A DNA stretch of 64,000 nt from Hevea brasiliensis (Eukaryota > Streptophyta > Magnoliopsida > Malpighiales > Euphorbiaceae), in assembly GCF_030052815.1 (NCBI RefSeq), contig NC_079496.1:3906001-3970000 (forward strand). Direction: 5' to 3'. Positions 25,781 through 36,984 of this stretch are shown piece by piece (the first letter of the stretch is position 1; each line of letters starts with the position of its first letter). The translations under genes were made by a program, and so were the position numbers. Below the pieces are notes generated by a model, which saw only the letters and a program-made list of their open reading frames with translations, was not told the origin of the DNA and ran no database searches.

Positions 25781-28008
25781 ATGATTGGCATATGAGAATC
25801 CTCTTCCATGTCCAAAATGACAAAGTCAACTAGGATGTAGAATTTTCCAACCTTCAGTGGTACATTCTCCAAATCCCTTCTGGATACTTAATTGACCTGT
25901 CTGCCAACTGAAGAGAAATGTGGGTTGGCTTAAGATCTCCCATGTTGAGCTTCTCATAGATGGAAAGGGGCATAAGGCTTATATTAGTCCCTAAATCACA
26001 TAAAGCTTTTATAGAACATGATTCCCCAATGTGGCATGGAATTGAAAAGCTCCCTGGATCCTTGAGCTTTGGAGGAAGTTTCCTTTAGAGGATAGCACTG
26101 CATTCCTTAGTTAAGGCTACCGTCTTATAATCTTCAAGTCTCCTCTTATTTGGGAGAATTTCTTTCAAAAACTTAGCATAAGAAGGCATTTGGAAAAGAG
26201 CATCAATAAAAGGCACATTTATACATAGCTTCTTCAAAACCTCCAAGAACTTTCCAAATTGCTTGTCCAATCTGGCCTTTTGAAATCTTTGTAGAAAAGG
26301 AAGTTGAGGCTTGTAAGGCTATGGAGGTATGTATTTCTCCTCTTTCTCTTTTTTTGCACTCTCTTTCTTTTCACTCTCTTGTTTTTCATTTTCATCAACA
26401 TCTTCCTTATTTTCTCTCTTCTCACTTTTTTTCACTCTTCTCATTATGCACTATTTTACCACTTCTCAGTGTAATGGCATGACATTGCTCTCTTGGGTTT
26501 TCTGACTGACTTGGAAGTTTTCCAAAAGACTTGATACCTGAGGAAGATGCTTGTTGTGCAATCTAATTTTCTAACATTCTGTTATGTGTTTGCATCTGTT
26601 CTAGCCTTGCTTTCATCTCTCTCATCTCTTCATCATGCTTAGTTTGGTTAGCAAGAATTTGTTGTAATAAAGCTTCTGTGGTGGAACTTTGCTCTTGCTG
26701 TTTTGGTGGAGGATTCATGTTTCTCTGCTGAAAATTAGGCAATGGTTGCCTATTTTGCTGATATGGAATTCCTTGTTGTTGTTGTGGCTGAAGATTCTGA
26801 TTTGGGACTTGATTCTGCTGATTTCCCCATGAAAAGTTAGGATGATTCCTCCAAGTTGGATTATAAGTTTGAGAGTAAGGATTCCCTATTTGTTTGTTTC
26901 CATAATTACCAATATATGCAGTTGCTCTCTATAGTCTTTTCCACTGCTGGTAGTTCCTTCTGCATAAGCAACTTGTTGTGAACTTCCAGATGATGATGAT
27001 GAACTAACCAACATACTTAAATCTTCCATCTTCTTAGCCAAAACATTTGTAAGTACATTAAACTTTGCATTAATCATGTTGAATGGATCAAGGTCATACA
27101 TTCCAGCAACTTGCCTCTTTTGAGTTGGAGCTGGTCCTCTTAGACTACTCCAAAGATGAGTATTCTTTGCAATTTTCTCCAATAGCTCATAAGCTTCATC
27201 TTCATGCCTCATAATAAATTCTCCTCCTGTTTGAGCATCAATTATCCCTCTAATTGCAGGAGTAACATTGGTGTAAAAATTCTGATTTATCATCCATTTT
27301 GGAATGGCATGATGTGGACATTGTCTCTCTAATTCCTTCCATCTCATCCATGATTCATAAAGAGTTTCATCTTCTCTTGATCTGAAAGCTGTCATTTGAT
27401 TCCTCAATTCTTTAGTTTTTCCAAGTGGAAAATATTGTACAAGAAATGCATCAGTGAGTTGCTCCCAATTTGTAATAGAGTTGTGAGGTAAAGAATCAAG
27501 TCAATCCAATACTCTATCCTTCAAAGAGAATGGGAATAGATTCAATCTTGCTGCATCATCAGATACTCCAGGTTGTTTTTGCATATCACAAATCATAGCA
27601 AACTTCTTAGATGTGTGTGTGGATTTTCAGAAGGATGTCCACCAAATTGGAAATTTTAAATCATTTAAAGAACCCCAAAATCCATCTTGTAGCTATTTAC
27701 ATCAATTCTTAGTCTTGCTATACTCTCTCTCCAGTCATCAAAATGAGGAAATGCATGATCCATCATACTTTCCCTAGGCACATTAGCATTTACAACCTCT
27801 TCACCTTGGGCTGTATTTTCATTGTTTCGATCATTTCTAGCATTACCACTACCAATTCTAATTCTTTCATCAGCCATGTCTGCTTCAATTTCAGTTGTTC
27901 TCAAGGATTTTTTCCTTTTTTTGGTTTCTTTCTTGTTGGCTCTACAAAATTCTCAATTTCAGGATTAAACAATAAGGATGTGTTACTTGTGCTTCTAGCT
28001 CTTCTCAT
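25781..28008 (-). pseudogene. Athila-1 gag and protease N-terminal part (broken)
   Basis: From ATG 28008: MRRARSTSNTSLLFNPEIEN, then a frameshift near 27905. Gag continues with SMMDHAFPHFDDW, YESWMRWKELERQCPHHAIP and LDPFNMINAKFNVLTNVLAK, then a Gln-rich region and ITLRSGK. The protease part holds FIDALFQMPSYAKFLKEIL, CDLGTNISLMPLSIYEK (usual form DLGASI) and MPIIL at the copia-2 junction. Several stops interrupt it (for example near 27600, 26885 and 26085). No zinc knuckle is evident, as is usual in Athila Gag. Confidence 0.85.
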
Positions 28009-28110
28009 AAAAGATTAAGAGTACCAAAAAAAAAACACAAAATGAAAAGATAACAAAGATAAAACTATAAATAACTAAAATAATCAAGAATTCAATATTA
28101 AACAAACAAC

Positions 28111-28128
28111 TCCCTGGCAACGACGCCA
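28111..28128 (-). other. Athila-1 primer-binding site (tRNA-Asp-like)
   Basis: Minus TGGCGTCGTTGCCAGGGA lies 6 nt inside the 5' LTR. From memory it matches the 3' end of plant tRNA-Asp with two differences, the primer described for Athila elements. Confidence 0.75.
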
Positions 28129-28134
28129 AAAACT

Positions 28135-29346
28135 TGATGTGACCCAACCGCAAGTGCACGGGTCGTACAAGTAATATAAAAAAAATATTGTTCCCACGAA
28201 GAGTTGTGTTAATGATCGAATTTTTGATATAAAAATTGACTAATTTGAACTATTTTTAAAATTAAAGCAATAAATTGATAGCTATTAAAGTGTGAAATCT
28301 ATATGTGCAAAATTAATAAGCTATTCAACAATGTAATGATTTAACTAAATTTGCATCAAATTAAAATAAGCAAATTGAAATATGGCAGGATTTAAAATGG
28401 CAAGTAATTAAATGCGATTAGAAATTAACAATGATAAAAGGGGCGATTCCGGAGTTTGGGAATTCATATTCAAGCTATTTTGGGATTTTTAAATTGGTTA
28501 CCCAATCTTATGGAACTTACGGGTTTTAAGGAGATTAATTCATATATCCTTTGAATACCCTTTCGAGTGGGACAAAGAGTGTCTTAATCAATCTAATCCT
28601 ATTTTTGTGGAATTAAAATTAATCAAGACCCATTAAGTTTCTTAATTAATTTGTAAATCCTCTTAATCCTTAATTTATTTCTAGATCTAAGTTAATTAAG
28701 TCCAATTTCTTGATTATCTATCACAAGATTTTCTCAATTTGGTGCTTCAACCATGGATTAAGAACAACACTTAATGGGATCCTACACTAAGCATGTCATT
28801 GAGCACACAAGAAATGAATAAAATTCATTAAAACCACAAAATATGGATTACCCAATCAAAATCCATAAAATATCTCAAATATTAGATCTCAACTCCAGAA
28901 TCTAATGAAAACTATTTACTATCCATAATATTTACAATAAATTCTAAGTAAATATGGAAATAAATCTTAAATCTAAGCTAAGAACTAAGAAACCCAATAC
29001 AAGAAAGGTAGGAAATAGGGAAGAAAGGAAGAAAACTCCAAATCTGGTCTAGAAATGGAGAGGTGATGTTTTTGCTCTCTATTTTCTGACTCTTCCCCTG
29101 CTGCTGCTCTTTTTTGTCTCCTCCTCCTTTCTAAAATGAGATAAGGACATATTTATATCTTTTTTTCTGACAAGTAGCCCTAAAATAGTGTGTTTGAGGT
29201 GTAGTTTACATGAGGGAATCTTCTGCCAGGTCATTATGAAGACTCAATGAAACTGCATAAGTGGACTGCATAAGTTATGCAGGCCCTTATGCAGTTTTCG
29301 GCAGGTTTTTGGCTCTCTGTGTGAAACTGCATAAGCAAAGAGTAAG
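28135..29346 (-). repeat. Athila-1 5' LTR, left segment
   Basis: Begins TGATGTGACCCAACCGCAAG and aligns with the other LTR from 8206. It is interrupted by the Tekay element at GTAAG (29342-29346). The remainder resumes at 39595. Confidence 0.92.
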
Positions 29347-31952
29347 TGTAACACCCCTAATTTTTAAATTTATTATTTTTGGGTAAATATTGATATTTTA
29401 ATTTTATTTAAATTTTAGGAAATTATTTGAAATTTTTCGGATTTTCGAAATCAGGTTTGATTTCCTGAAAATATAAAACTTTGATGATTTTTAAAAATTA
29501 ATTTAAAGACCATGTGGCAAAACTAAAAATATATTTAAAGTCTATGAATTTTTCTGAGTTTTCTGAAATTTTTTTGAAATTTTTGGACCTCGTTTTCAGT
29601 CCCAAGGCATAGTAAAAATTCAAAATTTTGTATCCTGAATCGAACCGGCCAAATCGAATCGGACCAGATCGGACCGGTCGAATTGGACCGGCTCCTTCTT
29701 CCTTTTTTTTTCCCCCGCGCGCGTCCCGACCTTTCTCTTCCTCTCTCCCATTTTCTCTCTCCTCCCTCCTCCCCTCACCGGCCAGCCGCCTCCACAGCCT
29801 CCCCACCTCGCTGGCGCGCCTCCCCAGCCACCCCAGCTTGCTGGCCGCCGCCTGGAACGCCTGGAAACGTCGCGCGAAGAGACGCGACGCGCAGCGCGCC
29901 GCTTCGTCTTTCTGGTCGAAATCCGGTCGATTCGACCACCATTTGGGCCGGGTCTTATGTCTAAACCCATCTACACCTCGAGAGCTTTCCATAGACACCA
30001 AGAACACCAAAATCCATCAAGCGGTTTGTCCAATTTTTGTTCGGGAAGTTTTAGCCCATTTTGACTTTTGGGCTAGATTTCTCGTAAATCGTAAACCCCA
30101 CCAGAAAACCGAGAGTACCAGAGCGCTCCACTCGTCGAGAGCTTCCCGGGAATATAAATTTTAAAATTTTTCGACACCGTTTTTCAGTGGGTCCCATGGA
30201 ACTTCGCAGTGTTTTTCCAAGCATTAAATGAGCTTAGAAAATTCCGTAAAATTTATGTACTAACCCCCGTGTTGTGGGCTTCGTGTAGGCATCTTCAATT
30301 CATGGAAATTCGATAGTTGTCCGGGTCTGTAAATTTCCGGCCAGACAGACCTGCTATCGAAAAAGTCTCCGAATTGGATCGAGGTTTTGGCTACCCCACC
30401 ATTGTCAGACATCCCGACCGCGTCCCTGGAGTCAGAATCGGCATAGGTAAACCCAAACTTTACTTTTTCATAATTTTCTAGTGCTTAAATGGGATTAAAA
30501 ATCCATAAAATATTCGTGGTAGCTCAAAAAATTATGATTCTTTTTGCAATAGCCTAGTAACATTGCTAAGGACCGCGTTGCAAAGTTTTAGAATTTTTAG
30601 AGCTTGTTTGGGCAATTTTTGCAAAAATGATCAATTATAAGGACTAAACTGTAAATTTACATTTTGTGATTGAGGACTGTTTGGATGGGCCCAGGAGGGG
30701 CTGTGTGATGTGATTGAGTTGTGAGTGTATGATTTGTGAATATAGAAGTGCGTTTTGAGCCCTTTTGCAGGTTGGATAGGTCCTAGGTATAGGGGAGACT
30801 CTGCCGGATTTTCGGCACGACTTAGGACGTATTTGGTCTTTTCTTAGTTTGTATTAAGTCAAATTTATTAAATGATTGTAATAAAATTGTCAGATGAGTC
30901 GGGACAGCCTTCTTCCTCCGCCCAGCCGCCACAGTGATTGCTGTTAAGTCTGTGAGTAAAATATTAATTTTAATTGTAATTTTGATATTATTATATGTTC
31001 AAGCATGCTCATGCATCACTTATATGCATATATCTATGTAGTTAAACTCTAGGCACAATTTATATTGCATTCATAACTGTTAAAGTGCCATGGATGTTGT
31101 TGTGGTAATTTGGAGCAGTGTGCGTGCGTTGGCGTGCGTGTGATGTGGCGTTGGCTATAGATAGGATGGGTAGACACGGCTTGAGATCTTCGCTGGGATC
31201 CGATTTGGTTATTAAGTGGAAGTCCGAGCTGAGTTCTTCACTGGCACAGGTTGGATTTAAGAGAGCTGTATAGGGGATCAGCTCCCATATATTTATGATT
31301 TGACATTACTGGGTGCGTGAGTGCTCCAAATTACCTTTTTGCTGTTATGATGTGAAATTATTGCTGATATTGCATTTCACTCTACAGGTGCATTAGCTTT
31401 AGATAGTTATAGAGATTATGGTTAAAATTGATATTTTACTCTCTGATTCGAACGCTCACTCCTATTCAATATTTTTCCAGGCCACAGGAGGATATTTTTG
31501 AGGTTAATCTGCTTTTTTCCCTCGAAGGTCATTTATTAATTTTTGAATAAACCTGTTAACTCTTAGAATTTCTGCATGTGTTAGAAATATTTATTTGAAT
31601 TGGGTCTGTAATATAAATTGTTATTTTGGACCTGTAAACTTATTATTTTATGCATGTTGATGGACTGGATGAGGGAGCTGAGCTCCCATTTATTTTTATG
31701 TTGTATGAGTATGTGGAGGGTGAGCTGAGCTCCCCAATTGATTATATATTGTGTTTACAGGTCGGGTGAGTCAAAAACTCCCCGTTGAAAGATCCATTTT
31801 ATGGTCGGACTCTGTCCGGTTGAATCCTTGAAATTGGGCCCAAATGGGCTTTAGATTTGGGTTGAGGAATAGTTAGGCTTACTACAGACCTCGGGGGCTT
31901 TAGGCTGGCCCAGGTCCTAGTGCCAGTCCGGCCCATAGGTTGGGTCGTGACA
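29347..31952 (+). repeat. Tekay-like 5' LTR
   Basis: 2606 bp, homologous to 36985-39594. By eye the differences are mostly C/T and G/A. It contains a GC-rich stretch (29640-29960) with chance open frames on both strands. The 3' copy keeps an extra repeat near 38800-38850 that this copy lacks. Confidence 0.93.
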
Positions 31953-31956
31953 AATG

Positions 31957-31968
31957 TGGTATCAGAGC
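31957..31968 (+). other. Tekay-like primer-binding site
   Basis: TGGTATCAGAGC, complementary to the initiator tRNA-Met 3' end, 4 nt downstream of the LTR end. Confidence 0.88.
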
Positions 31969-32178
31969 TTAGGCTCCAGATTCATAGGGAATAATTGTCT
32001 AAAGTGTCGGGAAGAGTCTACTAGGAGTCACATGCGGAAAATAGGGTCCACATTCTCTTGCATTGTCATCTTTACTTCTAGTTTCTGCTTCATACAATTA
32101 TGTATAAACATGAGTCTATAGAGCTGTGTAACATGCTGTTTTGAATTTTGTGGGCTAATGCTGCTAAATTTCAGGAAA

Positions 32179-33306
32179 ATGCGTAGAAGCAGGAGAGCTG
32201 CCACTGCACCAGAACCAGATATGCCTGACGAGGTGTCAACATAGGATGAGGCGCCTACCCGGAGGAGGCGGGGTAGGAGGCCTAGAGCAGCTCAAGTAGA
32301 AGAGTAGCTGCCACCAGTTCAGGATCAGTCTTTTATGGCACAGGGTCTCATGGACCCAATGGCAGCTACTCTAGCTGGGTTGTAGAGAACCATCGATATG
32401 ATGGCGCAGTATATGGTTCACCCTCCACAGCAGCAGCAGTCCATCACACCAAGAGGGGAACCTTACAAACAGATAATCAATTTCAAGAAGTTGGTGCCTG
32501 GTACTTATGATGTGTCAGACGATGCATATCAGTTTTTGGATTCCTGCAGACAGGCAGGAACAGAATTGTAGTTGATTGATAAAAGACTTATAGAATGTGT
32601 GCAGCATGTCATGGGGCCTATGCCTAGACAATGGATGAATGACTATGTATTACCTCGAATGGAGGGTTTGTCGTGGACTCAGTTTGTAGAACTGTTTATC
32701 AACAGATTTGTACCAGAAAGTTTCAGAGATCAAAAGCAGTGGGCCTTTGAGGCCTTAAGACAGAATGGCAGGTCTGTAGATGAATATGCTACAGAATTTC
32801 TGGAATTGAGCAGGTATGCTCCTACAGCAGTAGCTACAGAAACTATGAAGGTGAAGAGATTCCTAAAGGGGCTTGATAGGAGGTATGCAAACCTGGCCAT
32901 GATGTTTGATCAGTCTTTTGATGTGGCGGTTGATGGAGCCAGACATATCGAGATTAGCTATGCTGTGGATGACAGCAGAAGGGCAAAGAAAAATAGAGCA
33001 GAGGGTTCTTCAAATGTTCCCCACATGGGTACTACGGATAGTGGTGGCCAAACTAATTACAGAGGAAGAAGCAGGAATAAGAGGAGTGGTTTTAAACACA
33101 AATCTAGAGGATTCAGACCAGGATACGGATCTAGTAGTGGTCACAGTTTGGGGTACAGTAATTCTGGGTCTGGTTCAGGATCCTCCTTGGCACCTTGCGC
33201 ACAGTGTGGGAGAGGACATTCAGGACCTTGTATGATGGGTTCAGGAGTATGCTTCAGATGTGGCCAACAAGGTCACTTTGCTAGGGAATGCCCCGTGTTC
33301 AGTTAG
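32179..33306 (+). pseudogene. Tekay-like Gag (four stops in N-terminal third)
   Basis: Frame from ATG 32179 (MRRSRRAATAPEPD). TAG codons lie at 32242, 32305, 32383 and 32569, all consistent with CAG or TGG to TAG change. From 32572 the frame is open: the retrotransposon Gag domain (LIECVQHVMGPMPRQWMND, FINRFVPESFRD) and a zinc knuckle CFRCGQQGHFARECP at the end. Capsid/nucleocapsid protein of the element. Confidence 0.9.
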
Positions 33307-33313
33307 TTATAGA

Positions 33314-36300
33314 TGGGGTCACAGGGTTCTGTTGCAAATGTTCCTCGTCAGTTGTATCCTGGTGCTTCCAGCATGGCAGCATCGATTTAGTGGCCAATGG
33401 TGAGGACCGAGGGACATGGATTTGGAGGCGATCGTGGGGGTAAAAGTCGATCGTGGTTACGCCACTCAGGGTAGGGGTTAAGCTCGGGTTTTCACCCTGA
33501 CCCACCAGGATGCTCAGGCTTCCAATGTAGTTGTGGCAGGTATTCTTCTAGTCTGTTCCTATAAGGCTCGTGTTTTGATAGATCCGGGTGCTACACACTC
33601 ATTTGTCTCCCCTGTGTTTGCCATGAGATTGGGTAGAAACCCTACAACTTTAGAATGCCCTTTGTTTGTAGCTACCCCGCTTAGTGACAACATAGATGTA
33701 GATATGGTTTTTCCGGGTAGTCCAGTAGTAGTGGATGGAAAGATCCTCCCAGCAGACTTGGTTCCTCTACCAGTAATGGATTTTGATGTAATTTTGGGGA
33801 TGGATTGGTTGGCAACTCATTATGCCACTTTAGACTGCAGGAATAAAAAGGTGTATTTCCACATACTTGGTGTGGAAGAGTTTAATTTTGATGGTGACAG
33901 AAGCATGGCTCCATATAATTTGGTGTCAGCAATTAGTGCTAGAAAAATGTTGAGGCGTGGATGCCAAGGGTATTTGGCATTGGTGAGAGATACATCTGTA
34001 GAAGGTGTCAACATGGAAAATGTTTCTGTTGTCAGAGAATTCATGGATGTCTTCCCTGAGGAGTTTCCAGGGTTGCCACCAGGAAGGGAAATAGAGTTTT
34101 GTATTGATGTTGTTCTGGGTACAAAGCCCATATTAATGCCGCCTTACAGGATAGCGCCAGCAGAATTGAAGAGCTAAAGGAGCAACTACAGAGCTTTTGG
34201 ACAAGGGTTTTATATGTCCGAGCACTTCACCCTGGGGTGCTCCTATTCTATTTGTGAGAAAGAAAGATGGGTCATTGAGGTTGTGTATTGACTATAGACA
34301 GCTGAACAAGGTGACTGTGAAGAACAAGTATCCACTTCCTCGGATCGATGATCTGTTTGATCAGCTCCAAGGGGCTAGATTCTTTTCCAAGATAGACCTG
34401 CGATTAGGCTACCATCAGTTGAGAATCAAGAATGAGGATGTGTCCAAAATAGCATTTAGGACAAGATATGGTCATTATGAGTTCTTGGTGATGTCTTTTG
34501 GACTCACTAATGCACCAGCAGCCTTCATGGACTTGATGAACCGGGTGTTCAAGCCATTTTTGGACTGTTTTGTCATCGTATTCATAGATGACATTTTGGT
34601 ATACTCTCGGACCGAGGAAGAACACGTGTGGCACTTGAGGATGGTGTTGCAGACTTTGAGGGAGCACCAGCTATATGCCAAATTTTCAAAATGTGAATTT
34701 TGGCTAGAAAACATCTCATTCTTGGGACACGTAGTTTCTAGTGAAGGCATTCAAGTAGATCCCAAGAAAATTGAAGCTGTAACTGATTGGCTTAGGCCTA
34801 CAATAGTCACTAAGGTGCGAAGTTTTCAGGGCCTAGCTGGCTACTATAGGCGTTTTGTGCAGGATTTTTCCAGGATAGCAGCTCCCCTAACTAAGTTAAC
34901 TCGGAAGAATGTTCCATTCATTTGGACAGATGACTGTGAGAAGAGTTTTCAGACGCTTAAGGAGTGTCTAACACCGCCCCTGTATTGACACTATCGATGA
35001 GTGGTGAAGGATATACCGTGTATTGTGACGCCCCCAGAGTTGGCTTAGGGTGTGTTTTGATGCAGAATGGAAAAGTAGTGGCTTATGCTTCAAGGCAGCT
35101 GAAGAGGCATGAGCAAAACTACCCCACCCATGATTTAGAAATGGCGGCTGTAGTCTTTGCACTAAAAATCTGGAGACACTACCTGTATGGTGAAGTGTGC
35201 GAGATATACACCGACCATAAGAGTTTGAAGTATATTTTCCAACAGAGGGATTTAAACTTAAGACAGAGGAGATGGATGGAGCTTCTGAAAGACTATGATT
35301 GCACCATCTAGTACCACCCTGGGAAGGCCAATGTAGTAGCAGATGCTTTGAGCAGAAAATCTTCTGGCAGCTTGGCACACATATCAGCGGAGAAAAGACC
35401 ATTGATTCAGGAAGTACATGAGTTGATGGATCAAGGTTTAATCCTAGATCTTTCAGATGAGGGTTGGCTCATTTTTCAGTGAGGCCAGACTTGCGAGACA
35501 GAGTTAGACTTTTCCAGCACAGAGACCAACAATTGATGAAGATAATAGAAAGAGTACAGCAAGGTGAAGGTGGTGAGTTTGGATTTGCCAATGATGGCGC
35601 CCTTATGCAAGGTTCTAGAATATGTGTGCTTGATGTGGACAATCTCAGAAATGAAATCATGCAAGAGGCACACTATACACTGTACAATGTCCACCCAGGC
35701 TTCACCAAGATGTACCATGATATGAAAGATAGCTATTGGTGGAATGGCATGAAGAGAGACACAGCGGACTTTGTGTCCAAGTGCTTGACTTGTCATAAGG
35801 TGAAGTTTGAACACCAAAGACCGTCAGGGAAGCTGCAAGAGCTCCCTATCCCAGAATGGAAGTGAGAAATGATTACTATGGATTTTGTGACTGGGTTACC
35901 TCGTACTACGCAAAGATATGATTCGATATGGGTAATTATAGACCGCCTAACTAAAATCAGCTCATTTCTTGCCAGTGAAGATCACATATTCTGTTGCACA
36001 GTACGCCCGACTCTATATTCAAGAAATAGTCAGATTGCATGGAGTTTCGGCTTCCATAATATCTGACAGAGGGCCCCAGTTCACTTTTCGATTTTGGAGA
36101 AAGTTGCAGGAGGCACTTGGCACACAGTTGAACTTTAGTACTACTTTCCACCCTCAGATAGACGGACAGTCCGAAAGGATAATCCAAACACTGGAAGACA
36201 TGCTTCGCATGAGCGTTTTAGATTTTGGAGGTCAATGGGATGATCAGCTAGCTTTGGTGGAGTGTGCCTACAACAACAGTTATCATTCCAGCATAGGGAT

Positions 36301-36922
36301 GGCACCCTACGAGGCACTATATGGAAGAAAGTGTAGGTCTCCTCTGTGTTGGACGGAAATGGGAGAAGCGAAGGTGCATGATGTAAACCTAGCGCAGCAC
36401 ACTTCAGAGATAGTTCCTTTAATCAGGGAACGATTGAAAACAACTTTCAGTAGGCAGAAGAGTTATGCAGACCCCAGACGGAGGGATGTGGAGTTTGCAG
36501 TAGGCGACTATGTATTCCTGAAGGTTTCTCCAATGAAGGGAGTCTTGAGATGTGGAAAGAAGGGCAAGTTGGCACCTAGGTATATTGGACCTTTTGAGGT
36601 TACTGATAGAGTTGGAGCAGTTGCCTACTAGTTGGAGCTACCACCCAACCTTTCTCATGTTCATCCTGTGTTTCACATCTCCATGCTCAGGAAATACATT
36701 CCTGATCCTTCTCATATACTACAGCCGGATGTAATAGAGCTAAAAGAAAACTTGACGTTTGAGGAGCAACCTGTAGCCATAGTGGACTACCAAGTGAGGC
36801 AGCTAAGATCAAAACAGATCCCTATGGTTAAGGTTTTGTGGAGGAGCCAGTCAGTGGAAGAGTGCACCTAGGAGTCAGAACGGGACATGCGTAGCAAGTA
36901 CCCTTATCTGTTTAATGTGTAA
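33314..36922 (+). pseudogene. Tekay-like pol: protease, RT, RNase H, integrase, chromodomain end (broken)
   Basis: Protease near 33590 reads LIDPGATHSF; family active sites have D-S/T-G, so Ser is Pro here. RT (34197-34980) has [24 protein letters not shown] and the catalytic FIDDILVYS. RNase H (34964-35311) has [11 protein letters not shown] and YTDHKSLKY. Integrase has the HPGFTKMYHDMK/CLTC zinc part and Asp, Asp, Glu in MDFVTGLP, IISDRGPQF and GQSERIIQT, all kept. Frameshifts lie near 34175, 34970, 35460 and 35965. Stops lie at about 35310 (Gln), 35865 (Trp), 36630 and 36870 (Trp in the chromodomain). Confidence 0.92.
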
Positions 36923-36970
36923 TCCTGTACTTTATTCTGCCTTGTGTAAAATTCGAGGACGAATTTTTTG

Positions 36971-36984
36971 TAAGGGGGGAAGAA
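36971..36984 (+). other. Tekay-like polypurine tract
   Basis: TAAGGGGGGAAGAA immediately before the 3' LTR start TGTAATACCC. Confidence 0.88.

Noticed and set aside
29628..30164. Long overlapping open frames on both strands in the Tekay-like 5' LTR (and at 37212-37825 in the 3' LTR)
   Set aside because: They lie in a GC-rich LTR segment, read Pro/Arg/Ser-rich low-complexity peptides in several frames, and have no conserved motif.
31957..31968. TGGTATCAGAGC as part of a tRNA gene
   Set aside because: Only the primer-site segment is present next to an LTR end; no cloverleaf can be built. The same applies at 3329 and 23636.
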